From the NCBI RefSeq assembly GCF_014837015.1, contig NZ_JACSPT010000004.1, positions 1-64,000 on the forward strand: a DNA stretch of 64,000 nucleotides. The letters are read 5' to 3'. Shown here in pieces: positions 8,961-18,844 of the stretch (positions within the stretch are counted from its first letter, which is position 1; each line of letters starts with the position of its first letter). The DNA is from Acinetobacter pecorum (lineage in GTDB: Bacteria; Pseudomonadota; Gammaproteobacteria; Pseudomonadales; Moraxellaceae). Made by a program: the position numbers and the translations under genes. The notes beneath the pieces were generated by a model that did not search any database, was not told the origin of the DNA, and saw only the letters and a list, made by a program, of their open reading frames with translations.

Positions 8961-10967
8961 ATGGAACAGAATGGCTTGATAGCGCCTTTAAGTTTACTAG
9001 CACAACAATGTTTGCGGATTTCTCCAGAGCTAAAACAGCTTTATCTTGACCAGATGGCGATGATTGGTCAGCTGAATGCACAAAATTTATTAAAAATTCA
9101 GCAGGATCAGCATCGGATTGAATTGCTGGATGGATGGTTTTATATCCAGTTTCATACTCCGCCCGCATTAGACTCAGGAGCCGTGTCTACTTTGGTGGAA
9201 CGTCAGTTTTATTTCCATAAAAGCAAGGCGGAAGCACTGGAGGAATTCTTTCTACAGGATATCTATTTCCTGACTGGAGATTTAAAACCCCAGCATTCAC
9301 TATATTTGCGCGACAAAGCCAAGCAGTTACGCCAGCTCATTTTTGCTCAGGTGTATGCAGGGCTCAATGGCCCAGAACGGGTATTCGCATTTCTGCAGCA
9401 GATGTCGGCTGTTCAGGCTGAGATTATCGACCAGCAGCTGATCAAGGCGGGACTATACACAATACCTGTCATGCAAAACTTTGTGCAGCATGGGAATGAA
9501 ATTCCACAGCAAATCCTTGAAAGCTTGCAACAGGCTTTTTCTTTGCAATATCTGCAGCAAGATGAATTTCTGTCCATCCAGTCATTGATGGATAGTCTGG
9601 ATGAATTCTGTTTTAGTGCTACGCAATTTTTGCCTTCGGTAACATTCCGGATTATGTCATTGTCTTTTGAAGAGCGTTTTAACCTGCAGGAACTGATTGA
9701 TCACACTGATGATATCTGCATGCTGTATCGGCATGCACAGGAGCAGAGCAACCTGCTCGGTTTTGTCCGTTTGATGAACCGCGAGGTCTGGCATCGGGAT
9801 GATTTGTTATCTAAACGGAATTTCTTTGAAAATCATTCTTATTTATGGCAAAAAAAGGTGGCTCGATTGCCACTGTTTGACTGTCAGCGAGCGGTAAATT
9901 GGCTATTCAAGCAATCTGATGAAGTGCTGGACTGGATCAGTAACAATATCCAGCATAGCAGTGTGCGGGTGGCGGTGACAGCCTTAAGTTTTGTAGATAG
10001 TCACCATATTCATCCACAGATTATTCTGGCGACCTTGCAATATTTTCAATATGTTTCGGCACGTCTGTTTATTCATAGCATACATGAATATGCGATCCAG
10101 CATGAATGGTTTCAGAGTGAGCATAATCAGTCATTTGTATTGAAAGGCACACGCCAATCATTTGATGATCAACGAATTGCGATTAGCCCCTCGATTCTGT
10201 ATCTGGATGAATGGATGGAGTTGCTGCGCAATATGGCGAAAATGGATGATCAGCTGACTAAGAAAGTTTACTTGAATTTGAGCCGGGTGATGCAGGCGTA
10301 TATGCAGCATCTATATAGGATCACCGCGCATCTTCCGGATGAAGTTTTGGCGTATATTCAGCCTCAAAGCCAGCAGAATCGTGACTTTTATACTGTTTTG
10401 CGGCGCTACCAGATTACCTTTACTGAATTCAGGCAGCTGTTTTATATGCACGGCGGGCATATGCGAGAGTCGGTATTTGACAGTTATGTGCGCGACTATT
10501 TGGTTGACTATTTTTCCAATCATAAACACATACCAAAAAACCTGAGCTGGAGCAGTTTGTTTAGTCAGGCGGTTGCCTGGCATGATCAGATTCAGAAGCA
10601 GGAAATTATTGCCAAGCTGAAAAAAGAATTTGCTTTGGCTCATTGGAAAACACGGACACAGGTCCCTTTCTTGTTATATTTCAACTGGCGTTTTGAAGAG
10701 CTGAAAACATTGGACCGGATTATTGAAGAAACCAAAATTTTCCGCAACTGCCTGGCAGCAAGTTACGCCCAACAAATAGTGGAAGGCCAGTATCTAGCCT
10801 TTCGTATGTCTCATCCTGCTGTACGCTTACCGCTGATGCTGGGCTGCCGTCTGGTCAATGGGCAGGTGATTTTTGATCAGCTGGAATATCCGAACAATCA
10901 AAAAGCAGAAGCTGAATACTGCAATATTGCCCAGCATTTTATTAACTGGCTAAACCTGCAGGCTTGA
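8961..10967 (+). CDS. Uncharacterised 668-residue protein with PcfJ-like C-terminal segment
   Basis: I do not recognise this protein as a whole. It is long, soluble-looking and mostly helical, rich in Gln, Leu and His, without signal peptide or membrane segments. Near the C-terminus the stretch FRNCLAASYAQQIVEGQYLA, followed by a beta-rich tail ending FDQLEYPNNQKAEAEYCNIA, resembles the NC..SY....V..G..Y pattern of PcfJ-like proteins, which are known from plasmids and phages without a defined activity. That likeness is weak. A GACGAGG site supports the ATG at 8961. It stands alone between the acyltransferase and a PIF1-type helicase, all on the plus strand; base composition does not stand out. 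Confidence 0.6.
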   Translation: MEQNGLIAPLSLLAQQCLRISPELKQLYLDQMAMIGQLNAQNLLKIQQDQHRIELLDGWFYIQFHTPPALDSGAVSTLVERQFYFHKSKAEALEEFFLQDIYFLTGDLKPQHSLYLRDKAKQLRQLIFAQVYAGLNGPERVFAFLQQMSAVQAEIIDQQLIKAGLYTIPVMQNFVQHGNEIPQQILESLQQAFSLQYLQQDEFLSIQSLMDSLDEFCFSATQFLPSVTFRIMSLSFEERFNLQELIDHTDDICMLYRHAQEQSNLLGFVRLMNREVWHRDDLLSKRNFFENHSYLWQKKVARLPLFDCQRAVNWLFKQSDEVLDWISNNIQHSSVRVAVTALSFVDSHHIHPQIILATLQYFQYVSARLFIHSIHEYAIQHEWFQSEHNQSFVLKGTRQSFDDQRIAISPSILYLDEWMELLRNMAKMDDQLTKKVYLNLSRVMQAYMQHLYRITAHLPDEVLAYIQPQSQQNRDFYTVLRRYQITFTEFRQLFYMHGGHMRESVFDSYVRDYLVDYFSNHKHIPKNLSWSSLFSQAVAWHDQIQKQEIIAKLKKEFALAHWKTRTQVPFLLYFNWRFEELKTLDRIIEETKIFRNCLAASYAQQIVEGQYLAFRMSHPAVRLPLMLGCRLVNGQVIFDQLEYPNNQKAEAEYCNIAQHFINWLNLQA

Positions 10968-11045
10968 CCAGATTCAGTCCTTTTATGTCCATGAAGCTTA
11001 ACTTTTCCGCTAAAACTCGTTAGGCTATAGCCGTTCTTTTACGGT

Positions 11046-12770
11046 ATGTCTTTTATGAAACAGGAAACTGCACTTAAGCTCTTAAAAGCAGGCGAAAATG
11101 TATTTTTAACCGGTTCTGCGGGTGCAGGAAAAACTTATACACTTAATCAATATATCAATTATCTGAAGGCCCGTAAGGTGTCGGTCGCGATTACCGCATC
11201 GACCGGGATTGCAGCAACGCACATGAATGGTATGACCATTCATACCTGGGCGGGAATTGGAATTAAGGACTTTTTGTCTGAAGAAGACTTAAAGCGCATG
11301 AAGGAACGTAAATACCTGAAAGAACATCTAGAAAACGCACAAGTTTTGATCATTGATGAAATTTCCATGCTGCATGCCAAGCAGCTTAATCTGGTCAATC
11401 AGGTACTGAAATATTTCAAGGAAAGTGATGAGGCTTTTGGTGGGATTCAGGTGATTGTTGCAGGCGACTTTTTCCAGTTGCCGCCCGTTGGTAAAAATGA
11501 TGAACGCAACCGTGACAAATTCTGCTTTATGTCGGATGCCTGGGTGGAAGCCAAGTTTCGTGTCTGTTATCTGACCGAGCAGCATCGTCAGGGCAATGAT
11601 TATCTGAATGATATTCTAAATGCCATTCGTGCACAGGCAATTAATCATGAACATCGTACAGCGCTTCAGGCCACACGCCAGCAGGATATTGGCGAAACCT
11701 ATACACGGCTTTATACCCATAATATGGATGTGGACAGTATTAACTTCAAACATCTGAATGAAATTGACAATGATCCGCGCCAGTTTGATGCGCAGTGTGA
11801 TGGCAATGACAAGCTGATCGAGACTTTAAAATCTTCAGTGCGTGCACCAGAGTCTTTAACCCTGAAGAAACATGCCAAAGTCATGTTTGTGAAAAACAAC
11901 TTCGATATGGGCTATATCAACGGCAGTCTGGGTGAAGTCATTGGCTTTGAAGAAGATGATGAATATGGTGTGCTACCGAAAGTCAAACTGACGGATGGAA
12001 CTACATTAATCGTGGAGCCTGAAACCTGGTCAGTCGACAATGAAGCAGGTAAAACCATTGCCAGTTTCCAGCAGATTCCATTACGTCTGGCCTGGGCGAT
12101 TACCATTCATAAATCCCAAGGAATGACTCTGGAAGCTGCCGAGATTGACCTGAGCCATACTTTTGAAAAGGGTCAGGGGTACGTAGCGCTATCGCGGTTA
12201 AAAAGCTTGAATGGCTTACGTTTAAAAGGTTTTAATGAGCAGGCTTTAGAGCTCGATACTCTGGCTATTAAGGCGGATCGCCGTTTTCAGGAACTCTCTG
12301 ATGAAGCCGAAGCGAATTTTGACAATGTGGATCTGACTGTACAGCATAATGCCTTTATCCGGCATTGTGGTGGAACACTGAACGAAGTTGAAATCCAGCG
12401 CAATGAGAAGAAAATTGCCAAAAATGGTGGTAAACAAAGCTATGCTACTGCAACATTGGATGAAACGCGGGAACTGTTTGAAGAAGGTTATGAGATTGCT
12501 GATATTGCAACTGAACGTGGTTTGACTCCGGCAACCATCATTAACCATTTAGGCCGTTTGCATAAAGAGCAGGGGCTGGATATTTCAGTTGCCCATCCGG
12601 GTGAAGAAGTGGTGGAACAGGTTCGCAAGATTTATAAACGCCTGACCAAGCGTCAAAACTCGGAACATTTTAATGATGATGGTTCTATTAAGCTGCGTCC
12701 GATTGTGGAACTCACTACACCTAAAATGGCTTATGACCAAGTGCGTTTAGCCTTGCTGTTTGTGGAATAA
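11046..12770 (+). CDS. PIF1-family DNA helicase
   Basis: A 574-residue superfamily 1B helicase. Walker A GSAGAGKT is at residues 23-30, TASTGIAATHMNG gives motif Ia, VLIIDEISML is motif II, VIVAGDFFQLPPVG is motif III, and HKSQGMTLEAAEIDL with YVALSRLKSLNGL form the C-terminal motifs of PIF1/RecD-like enzymes. A helicase-associated helix-turn-helix (GYEIADIATERGLTPATIIN) lies near residues 480-500. PIF1 helicases unwind 5' to 3' and act on G-quadruplexes and replication forks. The start may be ATG 11046 or ATG 11055; neither has a strong ribosome site. Confidence 0.88.
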   Translation: MSFMKQETALKLLKAGENVFLTGSAGAGKTYTLNQYINYLKARKVSVAITASTGIAATHMNGMTIHTWAGIGIKDFLSEEDLKRMKERKYLKEHLENAQVLIIDEISMLHAKQLNLVNQVLKYFKESDEAFGGIQVIVAGDFFQLPPVGKNDERNRDKFCFMSDAWVEAKFRVCYLTEQHRQGNDYLNDILNAIRAQAINHEHRTALQATRQQDIGETYTRLYTHNMDVDSINFKHLNEIDNDPRQFDAQCDGNDKLIETLKSSVRAPESLTLKKHAKVMFVKNNFDMGYINGSLGEVIGFEEDDEYGVLPKVKLTDGTTLIVEPETWSVDNEAGKTIASFQQIPLRLAWAITIHKSQGMTLEAAEIDLSHTFEKGQGYVALSRLKSLNGLRLKGFNEQALELDTLAIKADRRFQELSDEAEANFDNVDLTVQHNAFIRHCGGTLNEVEIQRNEKKIAKNGGKQSYATATLDETRELFEEGYEIADIATERGLTPATIINHLGRLHKEQGLDISVAHPGEEVVEQVRKIYKRLTKRQNSEHFNDDGSIKLRPIVELTTPKMAYDQVRLALLFVE

Positions 12771-13022
12771 GCCTGAATATTTCAGTCTACTTGCTAAATT
12801 AAAAAATGATAGAAAGTTGGTCCTATCTTCTAGAATAAGGTTGAGCTGAATTGGATAACCTTGCAGTGAGATATCTATTTTTCTGTCAATTAAAATTTGA
12901 GATACAGTTTGATGCCGGGCGACATGGAGGTCGTCGTGGATCTTTGGCGTTAGCAGATAAAACGCATAGGCAGCCTTTTAAAATTATTTGATTTTTTAAT
13001 CTCATTTTTCAAACCCGATGTA

Positions 13023-13475
13023 TTATCGCGTCCCAATAAATACCGATAAAATTCCAGCCGCAATTAAAGGGCCAACCGGAACACCGCGTAATACTGCTAC
13101 ACCTGCTACTGTGCCTAACAAGAGTCCGGCCACCACATCTGGCTGACTTGACATCAGTTTCACCCCACGTCCGCCCAACCAGGCGACAAAGACCCCAATT
13201 GCGATGGCCAGTAAAGACTTCCAGCTCAGGAAAGATTTTAAAATACTTTCTCCAGAAATTTTGCCACTGGCAATTGGTGTCAGAACACCAATGGTCAGAA
13301 TAATAATGCCGATATTTAAACCATGTGCCTGTACATAGGGCAATAAACTGCTGAGAGGCGTGATTTTTAAAACGATTAACACCGCTGCAGCAATGGTGAC
13401 TGCACTATTATGGCTGAAAATACCGCAAGCCAGTAATACCAGAAGAACAATCAGATTTAGATCAAGTTGCGACAT
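13023..13475 (-). CDS. UPF0756 (DUF441) membrane protein, YeaL-like
   Basis: A 150-residue inner-membrane protein with four or five hydrophobic segments. [20 protein letters not shown], then [20 protein letters not shown] and [20 protein letters not shown], are the family's conserved stretches. No function is established. The frame is open to a GTG at 13526, but the ATG at 13475 ([12 protein letters not shown]) gives the usual family length and start, so I chose it; no good ribosome site is visible for either. It is divergent from rsuA. Confidence 0.85.
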   Translation of the reverse strand: MSQLDLNLIVLLVLLACGIFSHNSAVTIAAAVLIVLKITPLSSLLPYVQAHGLNIGIIILTIGVLTPIASGKISGESILKSFLSWKSLLAIAIGVFVAWLGGRGVKLMSSQPDVVAGLLLGTVAGVAVLRGVPVGPLIAAGILSVFIGTR

Positions 13476-13615
13476 AAGTAGGAGAGATAGAGTGAAAAAT
13501 AAAGCTATTGTAGAGCTTTTCAACACGTGATACCTAGAAAACAGAGGAAGAAACCAAATTCATGACTGATTCAGGATAGAATGCACAGGTCTTCACTCGA
13601 TACAGGTATAAACAG

Positions 13616-14323
13616 ATGCTATTGGAAAAAATGTTGCAGTCACAAGGTTTCGGCTCTCGTAAGCATTGTCAGCAACTGATTAAAAATGGTGCTGTTTCAA
13701 TTCAAGATGAAGTGATTGACAATCCCAAACATAAACTGGATTTAAATAACTTGAATTTCGAGGTTTATGGTAAAAGCTATACCTATCGGGAAAAAGTCTA
13801 TATTGCCTTAAACAAGCCACAAGGTTATGAGTGTTCGCATCAGGCGACCCATCATTTTAGTGTGTTTGACCTGTTTGATGACATTCTGCTGAATCGGGGG
13901 ATTCAGTGTGTAGGCCGTCTGGATCAGGATACCACCGGGCTGTTATTGCTGACTGATGATGGACAGTTCCTGCAAGCCTTAACTCATCCCAAAAAGCATG
14001 TGGCCAAGGTCTATCAGATGCAAACTGCGGATCCAGTCACGGATGAACAGATTCAGCAACTAGAACAAGGTGTCGAATTGAGAAATGAAAAAGGCATTTT
14101 TGCAGCTACTGAAGTGACACGATTGGCTGAAAATCGTCTGCAAATAACCATTCATCAAGGGGTCTATCATCAGGTGAAGCGTATGCTGGTAGCAGTAGGT
14201 AACAAAGTTGAGCAGCTGCACCGTGCACAGATTGGTGCTTTGGCTTTACCAGACCTAGCTGAAGGAGAGTGGCTGTATTTAAATACGGAACAGGTGGCAC
14301 AAGCCAAATTTCGCTCTGAATAA
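13616..14323 (+). CDS. rsuA: 16S rRNA pseudouridine(516) synthase RsuA
   Basis: A 235-residue RsuA/RluB/E/F-family pseudouridine synthase. An S4-like RNA-binding domain covers residues 1-50 (LEKMLQSQGFGSRKHCQQLI). The catalytic domain carries the motif GRLDQDTTGLLLLTDDG with catalytic D103. The KL-type motif near the end is GVYHQVKRMLVAVGNKV. Length and the S4 domain fit RsuA, which modifies U516 of 16S rRNA. RluE or RluF-like specificity cannot be fully excluded. Confidence 0.88.
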   Translation: MLLEKMLQSQGFGSRKHCQQLIKNGAVSIQDEVIDNPKHKLDLNNLNFEVYGKSYTYREKVYIALNKPQGYECSHQATHHFSVFDLFDDILLNRGIQCVGRLDQDTTGLLLLTDDGQFLQALTHPKKHVAKVYQMQTADPVTDEQIQQLEQGVELRNEKGIFAATEVTRLAENRLQITIHQGVYHQVKRMLVAVGNKVEQLHRAQIGALALPDLAEGEWLYLNTEQVAQAKFRSE

Positions 14324-14364
14324 TAATTTTTTTATTCTCTTGAAATTGGATTAAAAAATAAGGC

Positions 14365-14808
14365 TTATTTTAGGAAACAGTGATGGGTTTGAAACTCATC
14401 GTCTCTAATAAATCCCATGGATTCATATAATTTGTGCGATTGATAATTGTTTTTTTGGGTTTCTAGCGTGATTCTTAAGGCCTGTTCATGTTTGGCAAAT
14501 AAAATCGCGGTATCAATCAGTTGTCTGGCTGCACCCTGACGCCGAAAAACCGGCGTGATATACACATCATCCAGAATATAATAAGTCGAGCAGGCTACCG
14601 AAGAAAAACCCAGATACAGGATAATAAAGCCGGTAAATGTATCATCTTTGGTATTGATGAAAATGACAGTCTGCCCATCTTCAAAACGTTGTTTTAGAAA
14701 TTGGTAAGAGAGTTCAGGATTGGAAGACGTACCATAAAACTGTCGATATTCATCAAATAATATCGCCAGCTGATTCAGGTCTGCTGACTGGGCGCGTCGT
14801 ACAAGCAT
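14365..14808 (-). CDS. GNAT family N-acetyltransferase
   Basis: A 147-residue GCN5-related acetyltransferase. The acetyl-CoA binding segment is YYILDDVYITPVFRRQGAAR, followed by a C-terminal LYESMGFIRDDEF typical of the fold. I chose ATG 14808 because GGAG sits 6 bases upstream; ATG 14820 is in frame. The substrate is unknown. It lies 96 bases downstream of a RelB/DinJ-like antitoxin gene on the same strand, which leaves open a GNAT-toxin/ribbon-helix-helix pairing, although the protein looks more like an ordinary metabolite acetyltransferase. Confidence 0.85.
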   Translation of the reverse strand: MLVRRAQSADLNQLAILFDEYRQFYGTSSNPELSYQFLKQRFEDGQTVIFINTKDDTFTGFIILYLGFSSVACSTYYILDDVYITPVFRRQGAARQLIDTAILFAKHEQALRITLETQKNNYQSHKLYESMGFIRDDEFQTHHCFLK

Positions 14809-14904
14809 TGCATACTCCATGCTAATTTTTATTGATTATCAGCATCAAGCATAGCGAAGTTTATGAGTGGCAGGCTTTGGAAATTGTTCGAAAATGCAAC
14901 AATG

Positions 14905-15252
14905 TTAAATTTTGTCGCTTTCACCCAAAATGGCATTCAGTTCTTCAAATAAATCAAGATGATCGTCATCCAATGCAATCTCCTGATCATCCAGTAGATT
15001 CATGGCAGAACTGGAAAGCGCATTTTGCTCGGTTTTAGCTTCGTTTTGTTTCAGCTTACGTAGTCGGATCAGCTGTTCCAGATTGATATTCTGGTTTTCA
15101 ATCGAGAAGGGGATCGATTTGGTAATCACCACCTGCTTGAAAAAAAGACGCACAGCCTGAGCTGGCGTAATCCCCAATTGCTTAAATACTGCAAAGGCTT
15201 GTTTCTTCTCTTGCGAGTCCAAGCGAATTTGATAAACTTCAGTTTTTCTCAT
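14905..15252 (-). CDS. RelB/DinJ-family antitoxin-like protein (orphan)
   Basis: A 115-residue protein whose first 50 residues have the ribbon-helix-helix layout of DinJ: a beta strand EVYQIRLDSQEKKQAF, then LGITPAQAVRLFFKQV and SIPF, equivalent to the E. coli DinJ LGLTISDLVRI...ALPF. The C-terminus is longer than DinJ (86 residues) and acidic (LDDDHLDLFEELNAILGES). DinJ proteins bind DNA and neutralise YafQ/RelE-type RNases. No RelE/YafQ-like toxin is found on either side, so it is either an orphan regulator or paired with something else, such as the GNAT gene downstream. Confidence 0.75.
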   Translation of the reverse strand: MRKTEVYQIRLDSQEKKQAFAVFKQLGITPAQAVRLFFKQVVITKSIPFSIENQNINLEQLIRLRKLKQNEAKTEQNALSSSAMNLLDDQEIALDDDHLDLFEELNAILGESDKI

Positions 15253-15366
15253 AATATTTTTAAAGCTTTAAATTACTTAACTTTTCGCCTTTATTCTAAT
15301 CAATTATGTTTGAAATTCAATCTTAAAGCGACCGATTTTAGAAAATAATCTGTAATGACAAGCGAT

Positions 15367-16275
15367 TTACAGTGTCAATTCAAGTTGCGAGCTGAAATTT
15401 AGGCTTTTTTGCGTGATCGGATCGATAAATTGAATATGTTTAGCCAATAAACTTAAAGGTGCAGAAAAATCATCTTCCGCCTTGTGCACTACCTGTGGAT
15501 AAAAGGGATCATGACGGATCGGAATACCCAGATGATTCAAGTGCACCCGTAATTGATGCTGCTTGCCAGTATGCGGTTTCAACTCATATTTGGCCCATTC
15601 TGTGTTGTGTTCCAGCAGATCAATCGCTGTCTCGCTATTTGGCGTTCCGTCTAGCACGTGCATGGTATAAAAAGGCTGACCTTTTTGCATTCTCAAACGT
15701 GTGACCAATGGGAATTTTAAACTATGGTTATACGCCGCAATTGCATGATAGGTTTTTTGCACCTGCCGTGTAGCAAATAACTGCTGGTACAGGCCACGTG
15801 ATTCCACACATTTGGAAATCAGGACCACACCTGCCGTTTCACGGTCCAGCCGGTGAATGGGCGTTAAATGCTCATTGCCGGTTTGCTTTTTAAGACGAAC
15901 CAGTAGCGTTTCCTGCACATATTGTCCGGTCGGGCTCATGGTCAAAAAATGCGGTTTATCGACCACCATGAAATGCTCATTTTCAAATAAAATCTGATGT
16001 TGAAAAGGAACATGCACTTCATGTGCCAAAAAGCGGTAATAGAAACAGTGGCTATTGGCTTGAAATGGACTTTCTGTTGTTAATTGATTGCCTTGGGCAT
16101 TATAGACCAGTCCCTCGTTGAAACGGGACCGCCATTCATCTGCTGTAATATGCGCAAATTGCGTGCATAAATAAGCAAAAACTGTCAGGGGCGCATCCGG
16201 ACTGGCTGGCAAAAACACTTTACTGGCACTGACTCCATTCAGCATGGGCGGGTTAAATTCAACAGTCGGTTGCAT
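15367..16275 (-). CDS. RluA-family pseudouridine synthase
   Basis: A 302-residue enzyme with the RluA-family active-site motif [15 protein letters not shown], preceded by the [16 protein letters not shown] segment and followed by [20 protein letters not shown]. These are the three conserved blocks of the family; the aspartate of HRLDRET is the catalytic residue. The N-terminal region ([20 protein letters not shown]) lacks a clear S4 domain. The target RNA (23S rRNA or tRNA) cannot be decided from sequence. It diverges from tsaE. Confidence 0.88.
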   Translation of the reverse strand: MQPTVEFNPPMLNGVSASKVFLPASPDAPLTVFAYLCTQFAHITADEWRSRFNEGLVYNAQGNQLTTESPFQANSHCFYYRFLAHEVHVPFQHQILFENEHFMVVDKPHFLTMSPTGQYVQETLLVRLKKQTGNEHLTPIHRLDRETAGVVLISKCVESRGLYQQLFATRQVQKTYHAIAAYNHSLKFPLVTRLRMQKGQPFYTMHVLDGTPNSETAIDLLEHNTEWAKYELKPHTGKQHQLRVHLNHLGIPIRHDPFYPQVVHKAEDDFSAPLSLLAKHIQFIDPITQKSLNFSSQLELTL

Positions 16276-16401
16276 GGCAGGCAGATTAACCTCTTAAGGA
16301 ACAGATGCTGTGAAAAAATACAGTTTCTCACACGGGTGAATAGGCTTTTAAAGCGTGGCGATGCTATCATATTTATTCTTTTGCATCATGTCGTGAGTAA
16401 T

Positions 16402-16881
16402 ATGCCTTATTCATTTAGTGTCACTTTAAATCATGAAGACGATACCCAAAAACTGGCCAAGGTTCTGGCGGAAAATTTCCCTGCGGGAGTCGTGTATCTG
16501 ATTGGTGACCTGGGGGCAGGAAAAACGACGTTAACGCGTTATTATTTGCAACAGCTGGGTCATAAAGGTTCAGTGAAAAGTCCAACTTATACATTGGTCG
16601 AACCCTATCAAATCAATGGTCAGGATATTTTTCATTTTGACTTGTATCGTCTGAATGACCCGTATGAGCTGGAATTGATGGGCATCCGGGATTATCTGGA
16701 AACACCGAATGCGCTATTTTTATTTGAATGGCCGTCCAAAGGTGGCGATGAAATTCCGCAAGCTGACCTGATTATTGAAATTTTAAAATCTGAAGATGAG
16801 CTCACCCGTACTGCAAGTCTGATTTCATCGAATCTTGCCTTACGAGAAGCTCTGGAGCGCCAATTCTCACATGTCGAATGA
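16402..16881 (+). CDS. tsaE: tRNA threonylcarbamoyladenosine biosynthesis ATPase TsaE
   Basis: A 159-residue P-loop ATPase. Walker [10 protein letters not shown] is at residues 35-43, followed by [13 protein letters not shown] and [19 protein letters not shown], both hallmarks of TsaE. TsaE works with TsaB-TsaD in making t6A37 of ANN-decoding tRNAs. The frame is open back to 16270, but ATG 16402 ([13 protein letters not shown]) gives the family length and start. Its end overlaps mutL by 11 bases. In enterobacteria amiB lies between tsaE and mutL; here it is absent. Confidence 0.94.
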   Translation: MPYSFSVTLNHEDDTQKLAKVLAENFPAGVVYLIGDLGAGKTTLTRYYLQQLGHKGSVKSPTYTLVEPYQINGQDIFHFDLYRLNDPYELELMGIRDYLETPNALFLFEWPSKGGDEIPQADLIIEILKSEDELTRTASLISSNLALREALERQFSHVE

Positions 16882-18838
16882 TTTAAGTCTGCGCCGTATT
16901 CGTGCCCTTGATCCTGCACTTGCCAACCAGATTGCCGCAGGTGAGGTCATTGAACGTCCGGCTTCTGTGGTCAAGGAATTACTGGAAAACTCGATTGATG
17001 CGGGTGCGACGGAACTGATCATTCGGGTCGAACAGGGTGGTAGTACTTTAATTGAAATCATCGACAATGGACGCGGAATTCATTCCGAAGATCTAGCTTT
17101 GGCCGTGATGCGCCATGCTACCAGCAAGATCCAGAGCGCTGACGAGCTGTATGCGATTAGCAGTCTGGGCTTTCGTGGCGAAGCACTGGCGTCGATTGCT
17201 GCAGTTTCTCGCCTGACCATGATCAGCAGTCAAAATGACGAGGGCATCGGTTATCAGGTCGAAGTCAATGGCACGGCTTTTGATCATCAGGAAATTCAAG
17301 CGGTCGCAGCTTCGAAAGGGACACATATCCGGGTTCAGGATTTGTTTTTCAATGTGCCTGCACGGCGTAAATTCCTGAAAAAACCGGGCACTGAATTTGG
17401 TCATATCGAAGAAATTGTGCGCCGTATGGCGTTAACGCATTTTGATATCCGGTTTGTGCTGGAACATAATGAAAGCATCAAGCTGAATTTACCCGTGGCG
17501 GATAGCGGCGCTTTGCGTTTTCAACGGGTACAGCAATTGCTTGGCCGCCAGTTTACTGAAAATGCCTACTGGATAGATGCAGACAGTATCAACATGCGTT
17601 TGTCTGGCTGGCTTGGCCATCCTTCAGATGCACGTGCACAGGCTGATTTGCAGTATGTCTATGTGAATGGCCGGATTGTCAAAGACAAAACCATTTCTCA
17701 TGCCTTGCGGATGGCCTATGACGGCATCTTGCATGGGCATCAGCATGCGGCTTATTTACTGTTTTTAGAAGTTGATCCAGAAAATTTGGATGTGAACGTC
17801 CATCCGACCAAGCATGAAATTCGCTTCCTGAATCAGCGTGAAGTACATGAGTTTGTGCGGCATTATGCCAAAGAAACGCTGGCACAATTCCAGACCGCAA
17901 CTGCGGATCTGGCCGAAGCAATGAAACAGGATCAGCAGCCTGGCTTGACGGCCCCGCAACCACGTTATCAGGAACAGTTCAGTCTGCATCAGACTGCGCG
18001 TTCTCAGCCGCAGGTGGTGAGAACGACATCTGCCTTAAGTGAAAATGAAACTTCAGATGTACTGACCGATTTTGCATCTTCAGGTCCACAAACGGTGCAT
18101 TATTCCCCAGATTACCGTAAATCTTATTCGGGTTCACAGCAGCTGAATAATGCCTTGCAAAATTATTTAGCTCCGCTGAGAGAAAGGTCGGAAACTGAAG
18201 TATTCAGTCCTGAGCAGTCTTTTCAGACACATGTAAAGGCCAAAGTGGATGAGCATCCATTGGGTATTGCCATTGCCCAGTTACATGGTATCTACATTCT
18301 GGCGCAAAATACCGAAGGTCTGATTATTGTCGATATGCATGCGGCGCATGAGCGTATCGTTTTGCAGCAGATGAAATCAGCCTGGGATAAACCTGAATTC
18401 TGGACGTCACAGCAACTGCTGATTCCAAAGGTCGTAAACATTAGCCGGATGCAGGCGATGCGGGTAGAAGAACTTAAGGAGCAACTAGCACGTTTGGGTC
18501 TGGAAATTGACCAGTATGGTGATGAGCAAGTCATTGTACGTGGTGTGCCAGCTATTCTACACAAGGCCGATTTTGATGCTCTGATTCCTGAATTATTGAA
18601 TGATTTAGATCCGGGTGATCAGGCACAAAGTCTATTGCAGAAACGTGACCAGATTCTGGCAGGCATGGCCTGTCATGGTGCAGTGCGAGCACATCGTATC
18701 CTGAGTTTGTCGGAAATGAATGCTTTATTACGGCAGATGGAACAAACCGAATTTGCCAGTCAATGTAATCATGGCCGTCCAACCTGGCGCGCCTTTCCAT
18801 TGGCTCAACTAGATAAACTTTTTGCTCGAGGAGAGTAG
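16871..18838 (+). CDS. mutL: DNA mismatch repair protein MutL
   Basis: A 655-residue MutL. The N-terminal GHKL ATPase includes [20 protein letters not shown] (E36 and N40 equivalents), [12 protein letters not shown] and [12 protein letters not shown]. The C-terminal dimerisation/endonuclease domain has DMHAAHER at 488-495, ACHGAVRA, and CNHGRP at 632-637, so it carries the nuclease-type signature that E. coli MutL lacks. The final acidic position of DQHA(X)2E(X)4E is Q499 here. The ATG at 16871 overlaps the end of tsaE. MutL links MutS mismatch recognition to strand incision. Confidence 0.96.
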   Translation: MSNDLSLRRIRALDPALANQIAAGEVIERPASVVKELLENSIDAGATELIIRVEQGGSTLIEIIDNGRGIHSEDLALAVMRHATSKIQSADELYAISSLGFRGEALASIAAVSRLTMISSQNDEGIGYQVEVNGTAFDHQEIQAVAASKGTHIRVQDLFFNVPARRKFLKKPGTEFGHIEEIVRRMALTHFDIRFVLEHNESIKLNLPVADSGALRFQRVQQLLGRQFTENAYWIDADSINMRLSGWLGHPSDARAQADLQYVYVNGRIVKDKTISHALRMAYDGILHGHQHAAYLLFLEVDPENLDVNVHPTKHEIRFLNQREVHEFVRHYAKETLAQFQTATADLAEAMKQDQQPGLTAPQPRYQEQFSLHQTARSQPQVVRTTSALSENETSDVLTDFASSGPQTVHYSPDYRKSYSGSQQLNNALQNYLAPLRERSETEVFSPEQSFQTHVKAKVDEHPLGIAIAQLHGIYILAQNTEGLIIVDMHAAHERIVLQQMKSAWDKPEFWTSQQLLIPKVVNISRMQAMRVEELKEQLARLGLEIDQYGDEQVIVRGVPAILHKADFDALIPELLNDLDPGDQAQSLLQKRDQILAGMACHGAVRAHRILSLSEMNALLRQMEQTEFASQCNHGRPTWRAFPLAQLDKLFARGE

Positions 18839-18844
18839 TTTTAC

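Noticed and set aside
12851..12991. 46-codon frame starting TTG, with a Gly/Arg-rich middle, between the PIF1 helicase and the UPF0756 gene
   Set aside because: No ATG or good ribosome site, no family recognised; could be chance.
13520..13530. CACGTG core as a parS site
   Set aside because: Flanks do not match the parS palindrome; only the 6-base core is present.
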